Of a DNA stretch of 64,000 bases, positions 44,537 through 53,350 are shown one piece after another. The stretch's first letter is position 1; each line of letters begins with the position of its first letter. Below the pieces are notes generated by a model. That model saw only the letters and a list, made by a program, of their open reading frames with translations, did not search any database and had not been told where the DNA came from. Made by a program: the position numbers and the translations under genes. The stretch is from Pseudophaeomoniella oleicola (lineage: Eukaryota; Ascomycota; Eurotiomycetes; Phaeomoniellales; Phaeomoniellaceae): positions 496,001-560,000 of the forward strand of contig QWDQ01000001.1 of assembly GCA_003868215.1 (NCBI GenBank). Direction: 5' to 3'.

Positions 44537-44775
44537 CCTACGTAGTAGTATGTAGTACTACGTAGTAGTAACCGTCCCTCTTCGCCTTATCGGCCGGTAG
44601 GAACCCCAAGAAAGCTTGGATTTGATAAGCATAAAGCGGCTGGGCGGGAGCGGGAGGTGGAGCACCAAGATTCACGGGTTGCTAGCCTCTTAGTTACGTA
44701 GTATGACACTACCTACTATGTACCTACTACGTAGTAGGTATTAGTAGACTACGATGTTTATCGATCTGCATACTA
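44537..44775. repeat. Cluster of TACGTAGTA palindromic words in a cluster promoter
   Basis: At least four CTACGTAG/TTACGTAG words occur in 240 bases together with TACCTACTA words, upstream of UstYa-like 2 (start 45142). The same word recurs at intergenic sites elsewhere in the window (near 48315, 55235, 58107, 58545, 59120, 60168), so it is a genome-wide intergenic motif and not specific to the cluster. Confidence 0.6.
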
Positions 44776-45141
44776 CCTAGTAGACCATGTAATGAAGGAC
44801 AGCATCCCACTGGCTGCCAAGACCGGAGCATATCTTGATCTGGTTTGGATGCATTCTATCGGCCGACGACAACATCGTGACTTCATGATGCTGGAACTCC
44901 CAGCGGCTACAAGACACTGGCAGTCATCGTGGTCTCATGATGCTGACCAGCCGAGAGGCGGACGGTTCGTTTAAATTAAGGACAAGGTATCATCCACGGT
45001 CCACAGGCTCGAGCTGCCTACTCCCCAAGGACAATTCAGCCAGGCTAACGTCATCCTCAACGGGTACTTTACTTTCCATATCATTAGCCATCCTTTCGGG
45101 TTCTGAACATCTTGTTGTTTCTTTCCGTTCCCTCTGAGATC

Positions 45142-46116
45142 ATGCTCGGAGCATTTGGATCCAGGTTGTCGAAGCCGCCTCGTTACACGGCACTTTCGCA
45201 CGAAGAGGTGCCAGAAGGGGTCAAGAACTCCCGAAGCTCCAGATCCTCTGTTGGCAGGTGTTTTTCTGTCAAGAATGTCGTTCTATTCGTCATTATATCT
45301 GCGAGCACCATATTCACTGGTCTCGGGGTGTACATGTACAGACAGAGAGGAGGAAGCTTTGTACCGCAATGTATAACCCCCTTCTGGATACTGACCATTG
45401 ATACTAATGCTGATTTTGCTGTCTGCAGTAAGGTCTACACCGTATATCTTCCAAGAGCACGCGCTTTTCGCGGGGAGACCGTCTGCACAGACAAACGCAG
45501 CTTGGGATGCTCTTATGCCCCGTCAGGTCTCCCAATTCTCGCACGATTGGATTGTGGAACTGACAAACACTCAGCTGGTAAAGGTTTCGTGCTCGTAGAA
45601 GATCCACATCGATATGGCCTCCCGCTCGGGACTCCAAATCCTAAGGGATACGAGAATAACTCTTATTCTGTCAGCCTTTTCCACCAATTGCACTGCCTGT
45701 AAGTTATTACCATCGTGGTGAAGCTTTTGGAGCCTCTCGACTGATTGTGCCTGGAATAAAGTGGTATGATTCGGCACGCCTACTACGCGGCGCTCGAAGG
45801 AAACCGGGCGACGCAGCACGGGGCACATGTCTTGACTGCAAGCGAAGCAGCAAATCTTGGTGATGGAGGGTCTCCTAGCCAGCGAAAAGATCAAGATGAA
45901 CATGAGAGCCATATCGCTCACTGCTTTGACTACATCCGCCAGGCTCTCATGTGCAACGCTGATATGACATTGGAAGGAGCGTTGCTGTTGCCCAATGGTG
46001 ATCCTGACGATAACGTCGACGGTTGGGGCATGGTCCATCAGTGTAAGGATTGGAATCAGGTCTGGAAATGGATGTTGCAGCATCACACACCGTCCAACGG
46101 AGTTGGCATTCTGTGA
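45142..46116 (+). CDS. UstYa-like (DUF3328) oxidative cyclase 2 (266 aa)
   Basis: Four exons (45142-45370, 45429-45521, 45575-45698, 45762-46116) join in phase to 266 residues; each splice restores a family motif. After a cytosolic N-terminus, one membrane helix lies at about 44-66 (KNVVLFVIISASTIFTGLGV). The lumenal part reads ALFAGRPSAQTNAAWDALMP, GKGFVLVEDPHRYGLPLGTP, HQLHC (144-148), then HIAHC (199-203) with FDYIRQALMC. These are the standard UstY landmarks: AW-x-LMP, the conserved GxGF, HxxHC, HCxDxxRQxLMC. It differs from UstYa-like 1 in length and at nearly all non-motif positions, as UstYa and UstYb do in known pathways. It should act in the ER/Golgi on the Kex2-released core. Confidence 0.93.
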
Positions 46117-46855
46117 ATATTTTGAGTCCAATGCGCCCGTAGCCATTAGCTTGATACAGGATGACGTCTCCTCTATAACGCCCTTGATTCATATCCGAAC
46201 CATTATAGTGCTCTCTTAAAAGCTTCTATAGAGTTGTCAGGTATTTAGAAACTGATAACGAGTGAGCTTCGAGACATAGTTTCTTCATTTGGCCACCGCG
46301 AGTAGAAAGGTGGCTTTGGTCCATAGTTTCTGACGTCTTGAAAGCGACATGCTCCCGCTGTGGTCAGATAGGGAGAGCCATCACTGCCCTCCTACTCGAG
46401 CCAGAAACTCTCATTCTCGGGAATTTTTTGCCAATTCTCGTAGTCAGAATCGAGGTGCTTTAGTCCTAGGGAGGGGGAGTTCAATCACACACCCCTCAAT
46501 GAGGCCCCGGCAAGAGATGGTGTGGTGGGGGACGCAGGATCTTGACCTGTTGAAGGGATATTACTGCTCGATGATCGTTACTGGTTTTATCGACGGAGCA
46601 TTGATTTCATGGATAGGATGGTCATTTACCCTATCAATGAAACCTGGCATCTAATAGTAGATGACATTGGTGGCCTTTCAAAAACAAGGGCGAAGTCGTG
46701 ACACGAATTTTTTCTCTTCCCATCCAGCTCCCTGAAGTTTGGTCCATTCGAGCTTCCTTGTATTCTGGCCTATCTCATCCCCCTTGAATCTATTCACCTG
46801 CGTCGAATTGGTAGCCGTCGTCTTTGCGACATTCAGACAAAGCAATAGCATCAGT
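46117..46855. other. Intergenic, no gene seen
   Basis: Promoter side of the methyltransferase gene, with no recognisable element beyond G-rich tracts near 46470-46530. Confidence 0.5.
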
Positions 46856-47824
46856 ATGGAGCAGCCCGATGGTGGCAATGCCCCCGAGAACCTGTCACAT
46901 ACCCTCGATTTTCTGAGTAGCTGCTTTCCACACAATCCTGCCAAGCGTTCGGAGACCCTAGATCCTCAGCTCAGCCATCGTCTGAATCTGTGTGCGGCAT
47001 GGGGCATCCAACCTGGCAACAGCCTTCGCATCTTTGATGTCGGCTGCGGCCAAGGCGAGTCCAGCTTGGTGCTCGCTCACCTGGTCGACCACGATGGACA
47101 TGTCACAGGGATTGATCCAGCACCGGAAACATACGGCGCTCCGTATAATCTGGGCAAGGCACACTCCTTCATCGGAAATTCGCCGCTGGGAAGCCGTATT
47201 GACTTCATTCAAAGCACTGCTCCCGCGTACCTGACTGACCACCTTCCTGACCTCAGGCGCGAAGGTAGTCCTGAGCGACCGTTCGATGCCGCGGTCTTCT
47301 GTCACAGTCTCTGGTACTTTCAAACTCGTGACGAAATTGCCCAGCAGTTCGTGGCAATTGCCACAGCAGGGATTCCGCGACTCTGTTTGGCCGAGTACAC
47401 GTGTCGGGCAGGTTCACCGGGGCAAGTACCGCATGAATTGGCCGCTCGGGCGCAAATCTTGTTCCACTCGATGAGGCGTCCGCAGGTGGTAGCCAAAGAT
47501 GACGATCTGAACGTTCGAGGGGCGCTGGAACCAGAGGCGATTTTGAGTATCGCGATTGGAGCCGGCTGGAGACTGGGAAAAAGCGGCGTCATCAACGCTC
47601 CAACAAATATGAAAGAAGGCTTCTGGGAAGCAGATGTAGTGCTCTCCGAGAGATTTCAGGAACATGTCCGTGCTGAGGGGCTCAGGCAAGAAGACGAGAA
47701 CGAAATACTTTCGTATGCGCCGAAGATCGAAACCTCAATTGAGATGTTGGAGAAGAACGGGGATAAAGTTGCTACAATGGACGTGTTCTGGGCTGTGATG
47801 GAACTAGTTGTTAAAGAGGAATGA
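46856..47824 (+). CDS. SAM-dependent class I methyltransferase of the RiPP cluster (322 aa)
   Basis: Single exon, 322 residues from ATG 46856; the frame is open further upstream but no better start exists there. Motif I is LRIFDVGCGQGESSLVLAHL near residues 61-80, motif II contains HVTGIDPAP, and the post-I region has SRIDFIQSTA and AAVFCHSLWYFQT. It is a Rossmann-fold class I SAM methyltransferase of the small-molecule type, with no signal peptide, so cytosolic. Ustiloxin and phomopsin pathways include N-methyltransferases acting on the cyclised peptide. Position at the end of this cluster suggests a similar late tailoring step, for example on the free N-terminus or on His/Tyr of the core; the target atom cannot be read from sequence. 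Confidence 0.85.
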   Translation: MEQPDGGNAPENLSHTLDFLSSCFPHNPAKRSETLDPQLSHRLNLCAAWGIQPGNSLRIFDVGCGQGESSLVLAHLVDHDGHVTGIDPAPETYGAPYNLGKAHSFIGNSPLGSRIDFIQSTAPAYLTDHLPDLRREGSPERPFDAAVFCHSLWYFQTRDEIAQQFVAIATAGIPRLCLAEYTCRAGSPGQVPHELAARAQILFHSMRRPQVVAKDDDLNVRGALEPEAILSIAIGAGWRLGKSGVINAPTNMKEGFWEADVVLSERFQEHVRAEGLRQEDENEILSYAPKIETSIEMLEKNGDKVATMDVFWAVMELVVKEE

Positions 47825-48443
47825 TGGGAGAAAGTACCAGGTAGATGGAATGGGAGGGTCAAGAGCTTGTTTAACCCAAAGACGGCACTGCGAGGAAGCA
47901 AAGTGAGACGGACAGAGTAGGAACGCATAAGCAAGACCAAAAGGCAAGGAACCAACATAGATCTAGGAAGAAGAAGAAGCCATATTCTCCTGAGTCCGCA
48001 AAGTTCATTATCAGATAGATGGTCACAAAATGATGCAACGTGAGATTCACTGAGATCACATCTATCACTGATGAAAGTCAGAGCTGGGAGTTTCACTAGG
48101 TTACAAGACTGCAGAGTGAAAAATGAAGTGATCTATTTACCCAAAGTAAAGACTTCAATTTATATTCCTAATGGTCGATATATGCTTATTAAGCCGCGCT
48201 ATACTAAAGCTGGAATCGGCCTTCCTCTGCATCCCAATTATTACTAATTAATTACGTAATAGTATTGTGATTGCGGAGAAGGGAAGGGCACAACAGATGC
48301 CTCAAGGTACGTACTACGTAGTATCCCACCTCTCTTGCACCTCTCTCGCTTCCTCCACATTCCTGACATCCTCAAGTTTACCTCCTGCATGAAAAAGATG
48401 AGACAGATTGATATGTGAAACTGACATCTATTTACAGGATTGC
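47825..48443. other. Intergenic, cluster boundary
   Basis: AT-rich; one TACGTACTACGTAGTA word near 48308. A TTTACAG acceptor at 48432-48438 just upstream of the next ATG suggests a 5'-UTR intron for the RING gene. Confidence 0.45.
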
Positions 48444-50042
48444 ATGAATCAAGTTCCTCAAATCATGGATAGGATCGAGGATGTGGTGGCAGGACATGGC
48501 CATCCCAATACAGATATAGAAGAGGGTGTTCGTCCGGTAGTGAGCTCGGATCGCTTGGACTTCGAGACTCTGTACCAGGAATTTACTCGCCTTCGTCCAC
48601 GCTCTCCGCTCGCACGTACTTCACCGCCGATGTCGCCCTTGCGTTCTTCGAGGCGCAGATATGACCTGCGGGACCTGGAGTATGTCTCCGATTACGATCA
48701 GCATCTTATGTGTCCTATATGTCACGTCCCATTTATAGATCCAGTCCGTCTGAAATGCGACCATATATTCTGTTCGTCCTGTTTCATCGAGTACAGGGAC
48801 CAACAAAACAACACAACGTGTCCATCGTGCAGAACTCCTTTGGACCGGTATTCCGAAGAATGGGCCAGCGTCCCTCGTCTCATCCTCAATATGTGTGATG
48901 ATATCAAGGTCAAATGTCCCAACCATCGATGCGGTTGCTCCGAGGTCTTAGCCAGAGGGTTTGTCTTACATCACGCTGAGAAACAGTGTGAGTATCGACC
49001 TGTCAAGTGTCCAGATTCTACGTGCAATCAAACTCTACCGTTGAGATATCGTGGTCAAGAAAAGAAATGCAAACACTGTCTGACCAAATGCCAAGGGTGC
49101 TCCTCAGAGGGTCCCGAATGGGAGATGGATATGCATGTCGCTAAGTTCTGTAAAAATCCCCCTGGGCGCTGCGACGAGTGCGGATCGGTCTACGGCGAGG
49201 CAGCCGGCTTGCGTCATGAAGACAGCTGTAGTAAAAGCTTGATGGATTGCTCGGCCAAGGAGTACGGCTGCCCGGTCAAGAGTTCCGTGCATACTCTGAG
49301 CGATCACGAGGAGAAATGCATCTTCAAAGCTCTTACACCTTACCTCCACGGTCAAGCAGACAAAGTTGAGACACTACAATGCGAGCTAGCACACGAGAAG
49401 GCACGAAGTGAAAGCCTTGAAGGCGGTATCAATCGTCTATGGGATATCCTGACACGACAGCTAGCCCCGGTGGTGGAAACGCTTTCGCACCGACATCGAG
49501 ACCCCGAGTCCCATTCTCTTGTCCGGCAAGGTAGCAGTGAAGAGGTGAGTCGTGGAGCATCCGATGACCCAAGAGATGCACTGCAAGCTGGTCGAATGCG
49601 ACAAGGTTCGGTCTCCCCAAATACTCAATCAACCCGCCATCTCTTATCCCTCCAAGAGGGTCTTCGTACTCAGGTGGAAGGCTTGGCAGGTCAGATATCC
49701 GGCCTTGACGAGGCGCTCGCGACGATAGATGCACGGCAGTCTATGGCCTTGATGAACGAAACATTGCGCATCAAAGAGGATTTGGCACATCTTAATGCCG
49801 GACTGTACACAATGAGGGCACAGATGAATTGGCTGTTGAACAACCGTCACACGCAGGTCAGGGGAAGGGGTACCGTTCCGATGGCAGCAGATATACTCGA
49901 GGGAAATGGCAATTCATCTCAGACTGCAGATGCATCGACGTTACCAGGTCCCAGCAATGGTGGTAATACGGGTTCCATGGCACGGCCACAACCGCGACGG
50001 TCAAGCTCAGGCAACTCAAGCCAGGAGCGAGTTAAGCTCTAA
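48444..50042 (+). CDS. RING / TRAF-type zinc-finger protein (532 aa)
   Basis: Single exon, 532 residues from ATG 48444. A C3HC4 RING finger starts at MCPICHVPFIDPVRL and continues KCDHIFCSSCF ... CPSCRTPL, indicating E3 ubiquitin-ligase potential. It is followed by several TRAF-type zinc fingers (VKCPNHRCGCSEVL, CEYRPVKCPDSTC, CKHCLTKCQGCSSEGP, CDECGSVYGEAAGLRHEDSC, LMDCSAKEYGCPV). After them come a coiled-coil (DKVETLQCELAHEKARSE) and a long Ser/Gln-rich tail. No MATH domain is present, as usual in fungal members. Target proteins unknown. It is probably outside the RiPP cluster. Confidence 0.9.
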   Translation: MNQVPQIMDRIEDVVAGHGHPNTDIEEGVRPVVSSDRLDFETLYQEFTRLRPRSPLARTSPPMSPLRSSRRRYDLRDLEYVSDYDQHLMCPICHVPFIDPVRLKCDHIFCSSCFIEYRDQQNNTTCPSCRTPLDRYSEEWASVPRLILNMCDDIKVKCPNHRCGCSEVLARGFVLHHAEKQCEYRPVKCPDSTCNQTLPLRYRGQEKKCKHCLTKCQGCSSEGPEWEMDMHVAKFCKNPPGRCDECGSVYGEAAGLRHEDSCSKSLMDCSAKEYGCPVKSSVHTLSDHEEKCIFKALTPYLHGQADKVETLQCELAHEKARSESLEGGINRLWDILTRQLAPVVETLSHRHRDPESHSLVRQGSSEEVSRGASDDPRDALQAGRMRQGSVSPNTQSTRHLLSLQEGLRTQVEGLAGQISGLDEALATIDARQSMALMNETLRIKEDLAHLNAGLYTMRAQMNWLLNNRHTQVRGRGTVPMAADILEGNGNSSQTADASTLPGPSNGGNTGSMARPQPRRSSSGNSSQERVKL

Positions 50043-50447
50043 GACGCATCGGCTGTACCTAGCAATTTCTCCCAGGTGGTCAATGGAGCTGCCCACGTTG
50101 AATAGCATACTCTTCAGAGGTCCATGACTGCTATTCGAGCTGTGCTCAGTCGAAAGTAAAATATTTGGGAAGGCCGAGAGATGTATTGCTGAATAGCCAT
50201 CAATTCATCATTGCTCCTTGCAAGCCACTGACGTGCTCATCAAACGTCTTGCGTAATAATATCATGAGACAACGAAGCGTAAGCGATGTCTACCCCAGAT
50301 GGCCAATCGACACATACCCGGAGTCGGTGGCACCCAGCAATCAGAGAAGTGTGAATAATCGAGCGCGAAGAAGGTTTATATGTGATGGACACCATTCCAA
50401 GGGTATTGTTTGTCGGGTAATGTGCCAACGCAGCCAGAGATGGCGCT
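50043..50447. other. Intergenic, convergent 3' ends
   Basis: Short region between two convergent genes; no feature. Confidence 0.5.
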
Positions 50448-50804
50448 TTAGATGTATCGAAACATGTTGTCCTTGACGGATCTCTTCAGGCCACCTGCTT
50501 TTCCGTTCTCGTATTCGACTCCGCTGGCGCCTCCATCTCCCGAAAGGCCTTCGAGCTTAAGCCGCACTTCTTCGTCGCGCTCTGCCATCGACTTTTCCTT
50601 CTTGGCTGGCTCCTGCTTCGTCTGCTCTTTCTGCCGAGACTGCTCGGGGCCATCTTGAGAGACGTTCTTGTCTTGTGCTGCGGAGCTCATGCGAGGAGCG
50701 GTAGATAGCAGTCTCGTTTGGAGGTGGAGGCTTCCTTGAGAGCCAGCGAACAGTGACCCCACAGCTCTCCTTTGGGCGACCCGTGGTGTTGCCATGATGT
50801 TCAT
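50448..50804 (-). CDS. Small, probably mitochondrial protein (118 aa)
   Basis: 118 residues in one exon. The N-terminus is Arg/Ser/Ala-rich without acidic residues (MATPRVAQRRAV ... LLSTAPRMSSAA), a typical mitochondrial presequence. The middle is highly charged and Gln/Lys-rich (KEQTKQEPAKKEKSMAERDE). The end GVEYENGKAGGLKRSVKDNM followed by FRYI resembles a conserved C-terminal motif I associate with small ascomycete proteins of unknown function. There are ATGs at 50804 and 50795; the second may be the true start. Confidence 0.65.
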   Translation of the reverse strand: MNIMATPRVAQRRAVGSLFAGSQGSLHLQTRLLSTAPRMSSAAQDKNVSQDGPEQSRQKEQTKQEPAKKEKSMAERDEEVRLKLEGLSGDGGASGVEYENGKAGGLKRSVKDNMFRYI

Positions 50805-51120
50805 ATCTGGGTCCTTCAGATGTACCTATATTAAATGCCGCGGGATGAAGTAAACGAATTACAGCTGGACAGGACCAGGACGACCATTCAAGAGGCAGTG
50901 CTTGATGAGAAATATTCCACTCGGAGATAAAAACAGCATACTGATACACGCGGAGAAGACGAAGAACGAAGAGGTCGAGGTTGAATTGGAAGACATAATA
51001 ATAATAATCAGATTGATTAGGTCATAATGATGCACTACCTACATGCTTTGTTCTGTATACGTAGGCACCCTAAGTGGAAGAGGTTATTTGAGGAAGCATT
51101 ATCCGCGATTCTAGGTAAAG

Positions 51121-51173
51121 ACTTGGGTAAAGAAGTAAAGACTTGGGTAAAGAAGTAAAGACTTGGGTAAAGA
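51121..51173. repeat. 20-bp tandem repeat, 2.7 copies
   Basis: Unit ACTTGGGTAAAGAAGTAAAG at 51121-51140 and 51141-51160, then a partial third copy to about 51173. Copies are identical. Confidence 0.9.
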
Positions 51174-51311
51174 TCTTGACGGTCCAGTTAAAGAATCACT
51201 ATCACTGACTCGCTTGTTGCTGAATAAGTGGCAGTAAGTGGCAGTAAAGAGACGCCTTAATTACCTAAATCAGTCGAAGTTCGAGGTCCAACAAGCAGCG
51301 ATCTCCGACTG

Positions 51312-51341
51312 ACATCATCATCATCATCATCATCATCATCG
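51312..51341. repeat. CAT trinucleotide microsatellite
   Basis: Nine to ten perfect CAT units. Confidence 0.9.
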
Positions 51342-51342
51342 C

Positions 51343-51371
51343 CGTCTCACGTCTCACGTCTCACGTCTCAC
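51343..51371. repeat. 7-bp tandem repeat GTCTCAC, four copies
   Basis: Four consecutive GTCTCAC units directly after the CAT run. Confidence 0.85.
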
Positions 51372-51812
51372 CGTTCTTCAACCTCATTGAAACAGTCTTT
51401 TTCCTTTTATCTTTCCTCCCTTTCCAAGAAACATAATGGGTGATAGTCACAGACCTCGGACATAGTACACCATACCAAAGACGTTAAGTTGACGCCTTTC
51501 TAATCCCGAGGTTATGTGCATTCCATCATGTCATGACGAATCTGGAAGTCCCACTATGTTGATCTAAGTTAACTTATCACCGTTAACTTATCGCCGAAAC
51601 TATTCGGCATTTCCTCATGGTAAATCTCTTTCAACATGTCAAGTCAAAACTTTGAGACTCGACGGTAGACGGTAAATCGCTCACAGCCACTTTCCTAAAA
51701 GCCCAATGGCCTCTCAGTCGTCTTTCCTTCAATATCGACGCTGTTAATATTTTTCTTTCTTTTCGTTGGCACATCTCCATCCCTCTTTTTATTTAATACT
51801 TCGTAGGATAGC

Positions 51813-53350
51813 ATGTCGACCAACCTTGCGCAGACGGCAAGGCCAAGCAGTCGCTCGCCGTCTTCGGATACTGACACACCCCCTTGGGACAGTGACGCGG
51901 CCAATGTTCAAGATGAAGATGCTGAGAAAGGCAGTCAACAGAAGTCGCAACCCAGGTCTGTGGGTTTTTGGGATTCCTCACTGAAATCGGTGCGAAAGCA
52001 GGTCGCCATAGGCTGGCTGAGAACTAGTGAGCATCCATGAGCCCTACGAGGTCGTCTGGTGGTTAACCGCAATTAGCTCTCATTCTCATGACCTTCATTC
52101 TTTCCGTACTTTCGCTCTATTGGGCTGTTTTATATCACGTCGAAGAGAATCTCGAAGCCCTGAAAGTGGGAGTGGTCGATTTTGACGGGCAGTTCGCGCC
52201 GTATACGAACGTCGAGCCGATCGTCGGTCCTATGATCGTCCGGGTCACCGAACAAGCAGCAGATACAACAGAGGCGCATCTAGGCTACATGACCAGATCT
52301 CCGTCTGATTACGACAATGATCCAATGGCCGTCCGACAAGCTGTATACGATGAGCATATGTGGGCTGCCGTCATCATTAACGCCAATGCGACAGCACTGC
52401 TCCAGTCTGCCGTAGAAAATGGGAACACATCCTATGACCCCCTCGGTGCCGCGCAGATTATCTACAACGAGGCGCGTGACCAGAGTACAGTTGACGACTA
52501 CGTTCTCCCATATCTCTTTGAGCTACAACTTGAGGTTTCCTCCCGATTCGGAGAGATGTGGGCGCAACGGATCCTTTCCAACACCACCATCTCCCGCTCT
52601 ACGCTTGCACGGGTACCACAGGCCGTCGCTCCGGGCATCGGGTTTTCAACCTTCAATCTCCGACCATTCTTGCCACCGACAGCTACTCCGGCCGTTACGA
52701 TCGGTCTCATCTACCTCATCATTATTGCGTTCTTCTCCTTCGCCTTCTTCATGCCCACCCATGCCTTATTCTTGATCCCCAAAGGCCATCCGCCGCTACG
52801 TTTCTGGCAATGGATCATCTGGCGCTGGATTGCCACCATGGTTGGCTATTTGTTCCTCTCCCTTGCCTACTCTCTTGTCTCCCTCGCGTTTCAGATCCCG
52901 TTCTCCAACGCACCAGCCCCAGATACCGTCGTTGCCACCAATGCCGACGCCTATCACCGCGGCTCGTTCCCCGTATATTGGATGCTCAACTACTTCGGCA
53001 TGATCGCCCTCGGTCTCGCCAGCGAGAACGTCACCATGTTCATCGGCCAACCCTGGACTGCCTTCTGGCTGATCTTCTGGGTCATCACGAATGTCTGCAC
53101 GAGTTTATACGAGATCTCCATCTCACCGCGCTTCTTCTACTGGGGTTACGGCTGGCCGCTGCACCACATCGTCGAGGGCTCCCGCACCATCCTATTCGGC
53201 ACGCACAGCAAGATCGGTCTGAATTTCGGGGTCCTGATCGCGTGGGGTGCTCTCAATTCGGTGGTTTTCCCGATCGCCTGCACGTTCATGCGGTGGAAGA
53301 CTCAGAAGATGGAGGGAAAGAAACCGGGGCTCAGGGAGATATTAAGATGA
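51813..53350 (+). CDS. SNG1/DUF3533-family membrane protein (495 aa)
   Basis: Two exons (51813-52026, 52077-53350; 50-nt intron, phase 1) give 495 residues. A hydrophilic N-terminus precedes TM1 (LILMTFILSVLSLYWAVLYH). An external domain follows with VGVVDFDGQ, the hallmark after TM1 in DUF3533 proteins. Then come five to six membrane helices at the C-terminal half: AVTIGLIYLIIIAFFSFAFF, WIATMVGYLFLSLAYSLVSL, NYFGMIALGLASENVTMFIG, PWTAFWLIFWVITNVCTSLY. The end YWGYGWPLHHIVEGSRTILF is also conserved. Yeast Sng1 affects nitrosoguanidine resistance and plasma-membrane lipid asymmetry; the fold resembles ABC-2 type permeases without a nucleotide-binding domain. Plasma-membrane location is likely. 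Confidence 0.9.

Larger units (their letters stand above)
38558..47824. other. Putative dikaritin-type RiPP biosynthetic gene cluster
   Basis: Five genes in 9.3 kb: a Kex2-processed repeat precursor (38558-38845, -), UstYa-like 1 (40725-41779, +), an MFS exporter (42247-44051, -), UstYa-like 2 (45142-46116, +) and a SAM methyltransferase (46856-47824, +). Known dikaritin pathways (ustiloxin, phomopsin, asperipin) pair a secreted repeat precursor with UstYa/UstYb oxidases, with or without tyrosinase, P450, methyltransferase and transporter. The co-location here of a repeat precursor with two UstY genes is the family's defining signature. The regulator, MFS and ABC genes at 27.9-37.9 kb may extend it. 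Product unknown. Confidence 0.85.
50805..51812. other. Intergenic with several tandem repeats
   Basis: Divergent promoter of the small mitochondrial-type gene (-) and the SNG1-like gene (+). It contains three distinct tandem repeats listed separately and no gene. Confidence 0.6.

Noticed and set aside
51121-51371. Adjacent tandem repeats as a CRISPR-like array
   Set aside because: Units are contiguous without spacers, of three unrelated types, in a eukaryotic promoter; ordinary micro/minisatellites.
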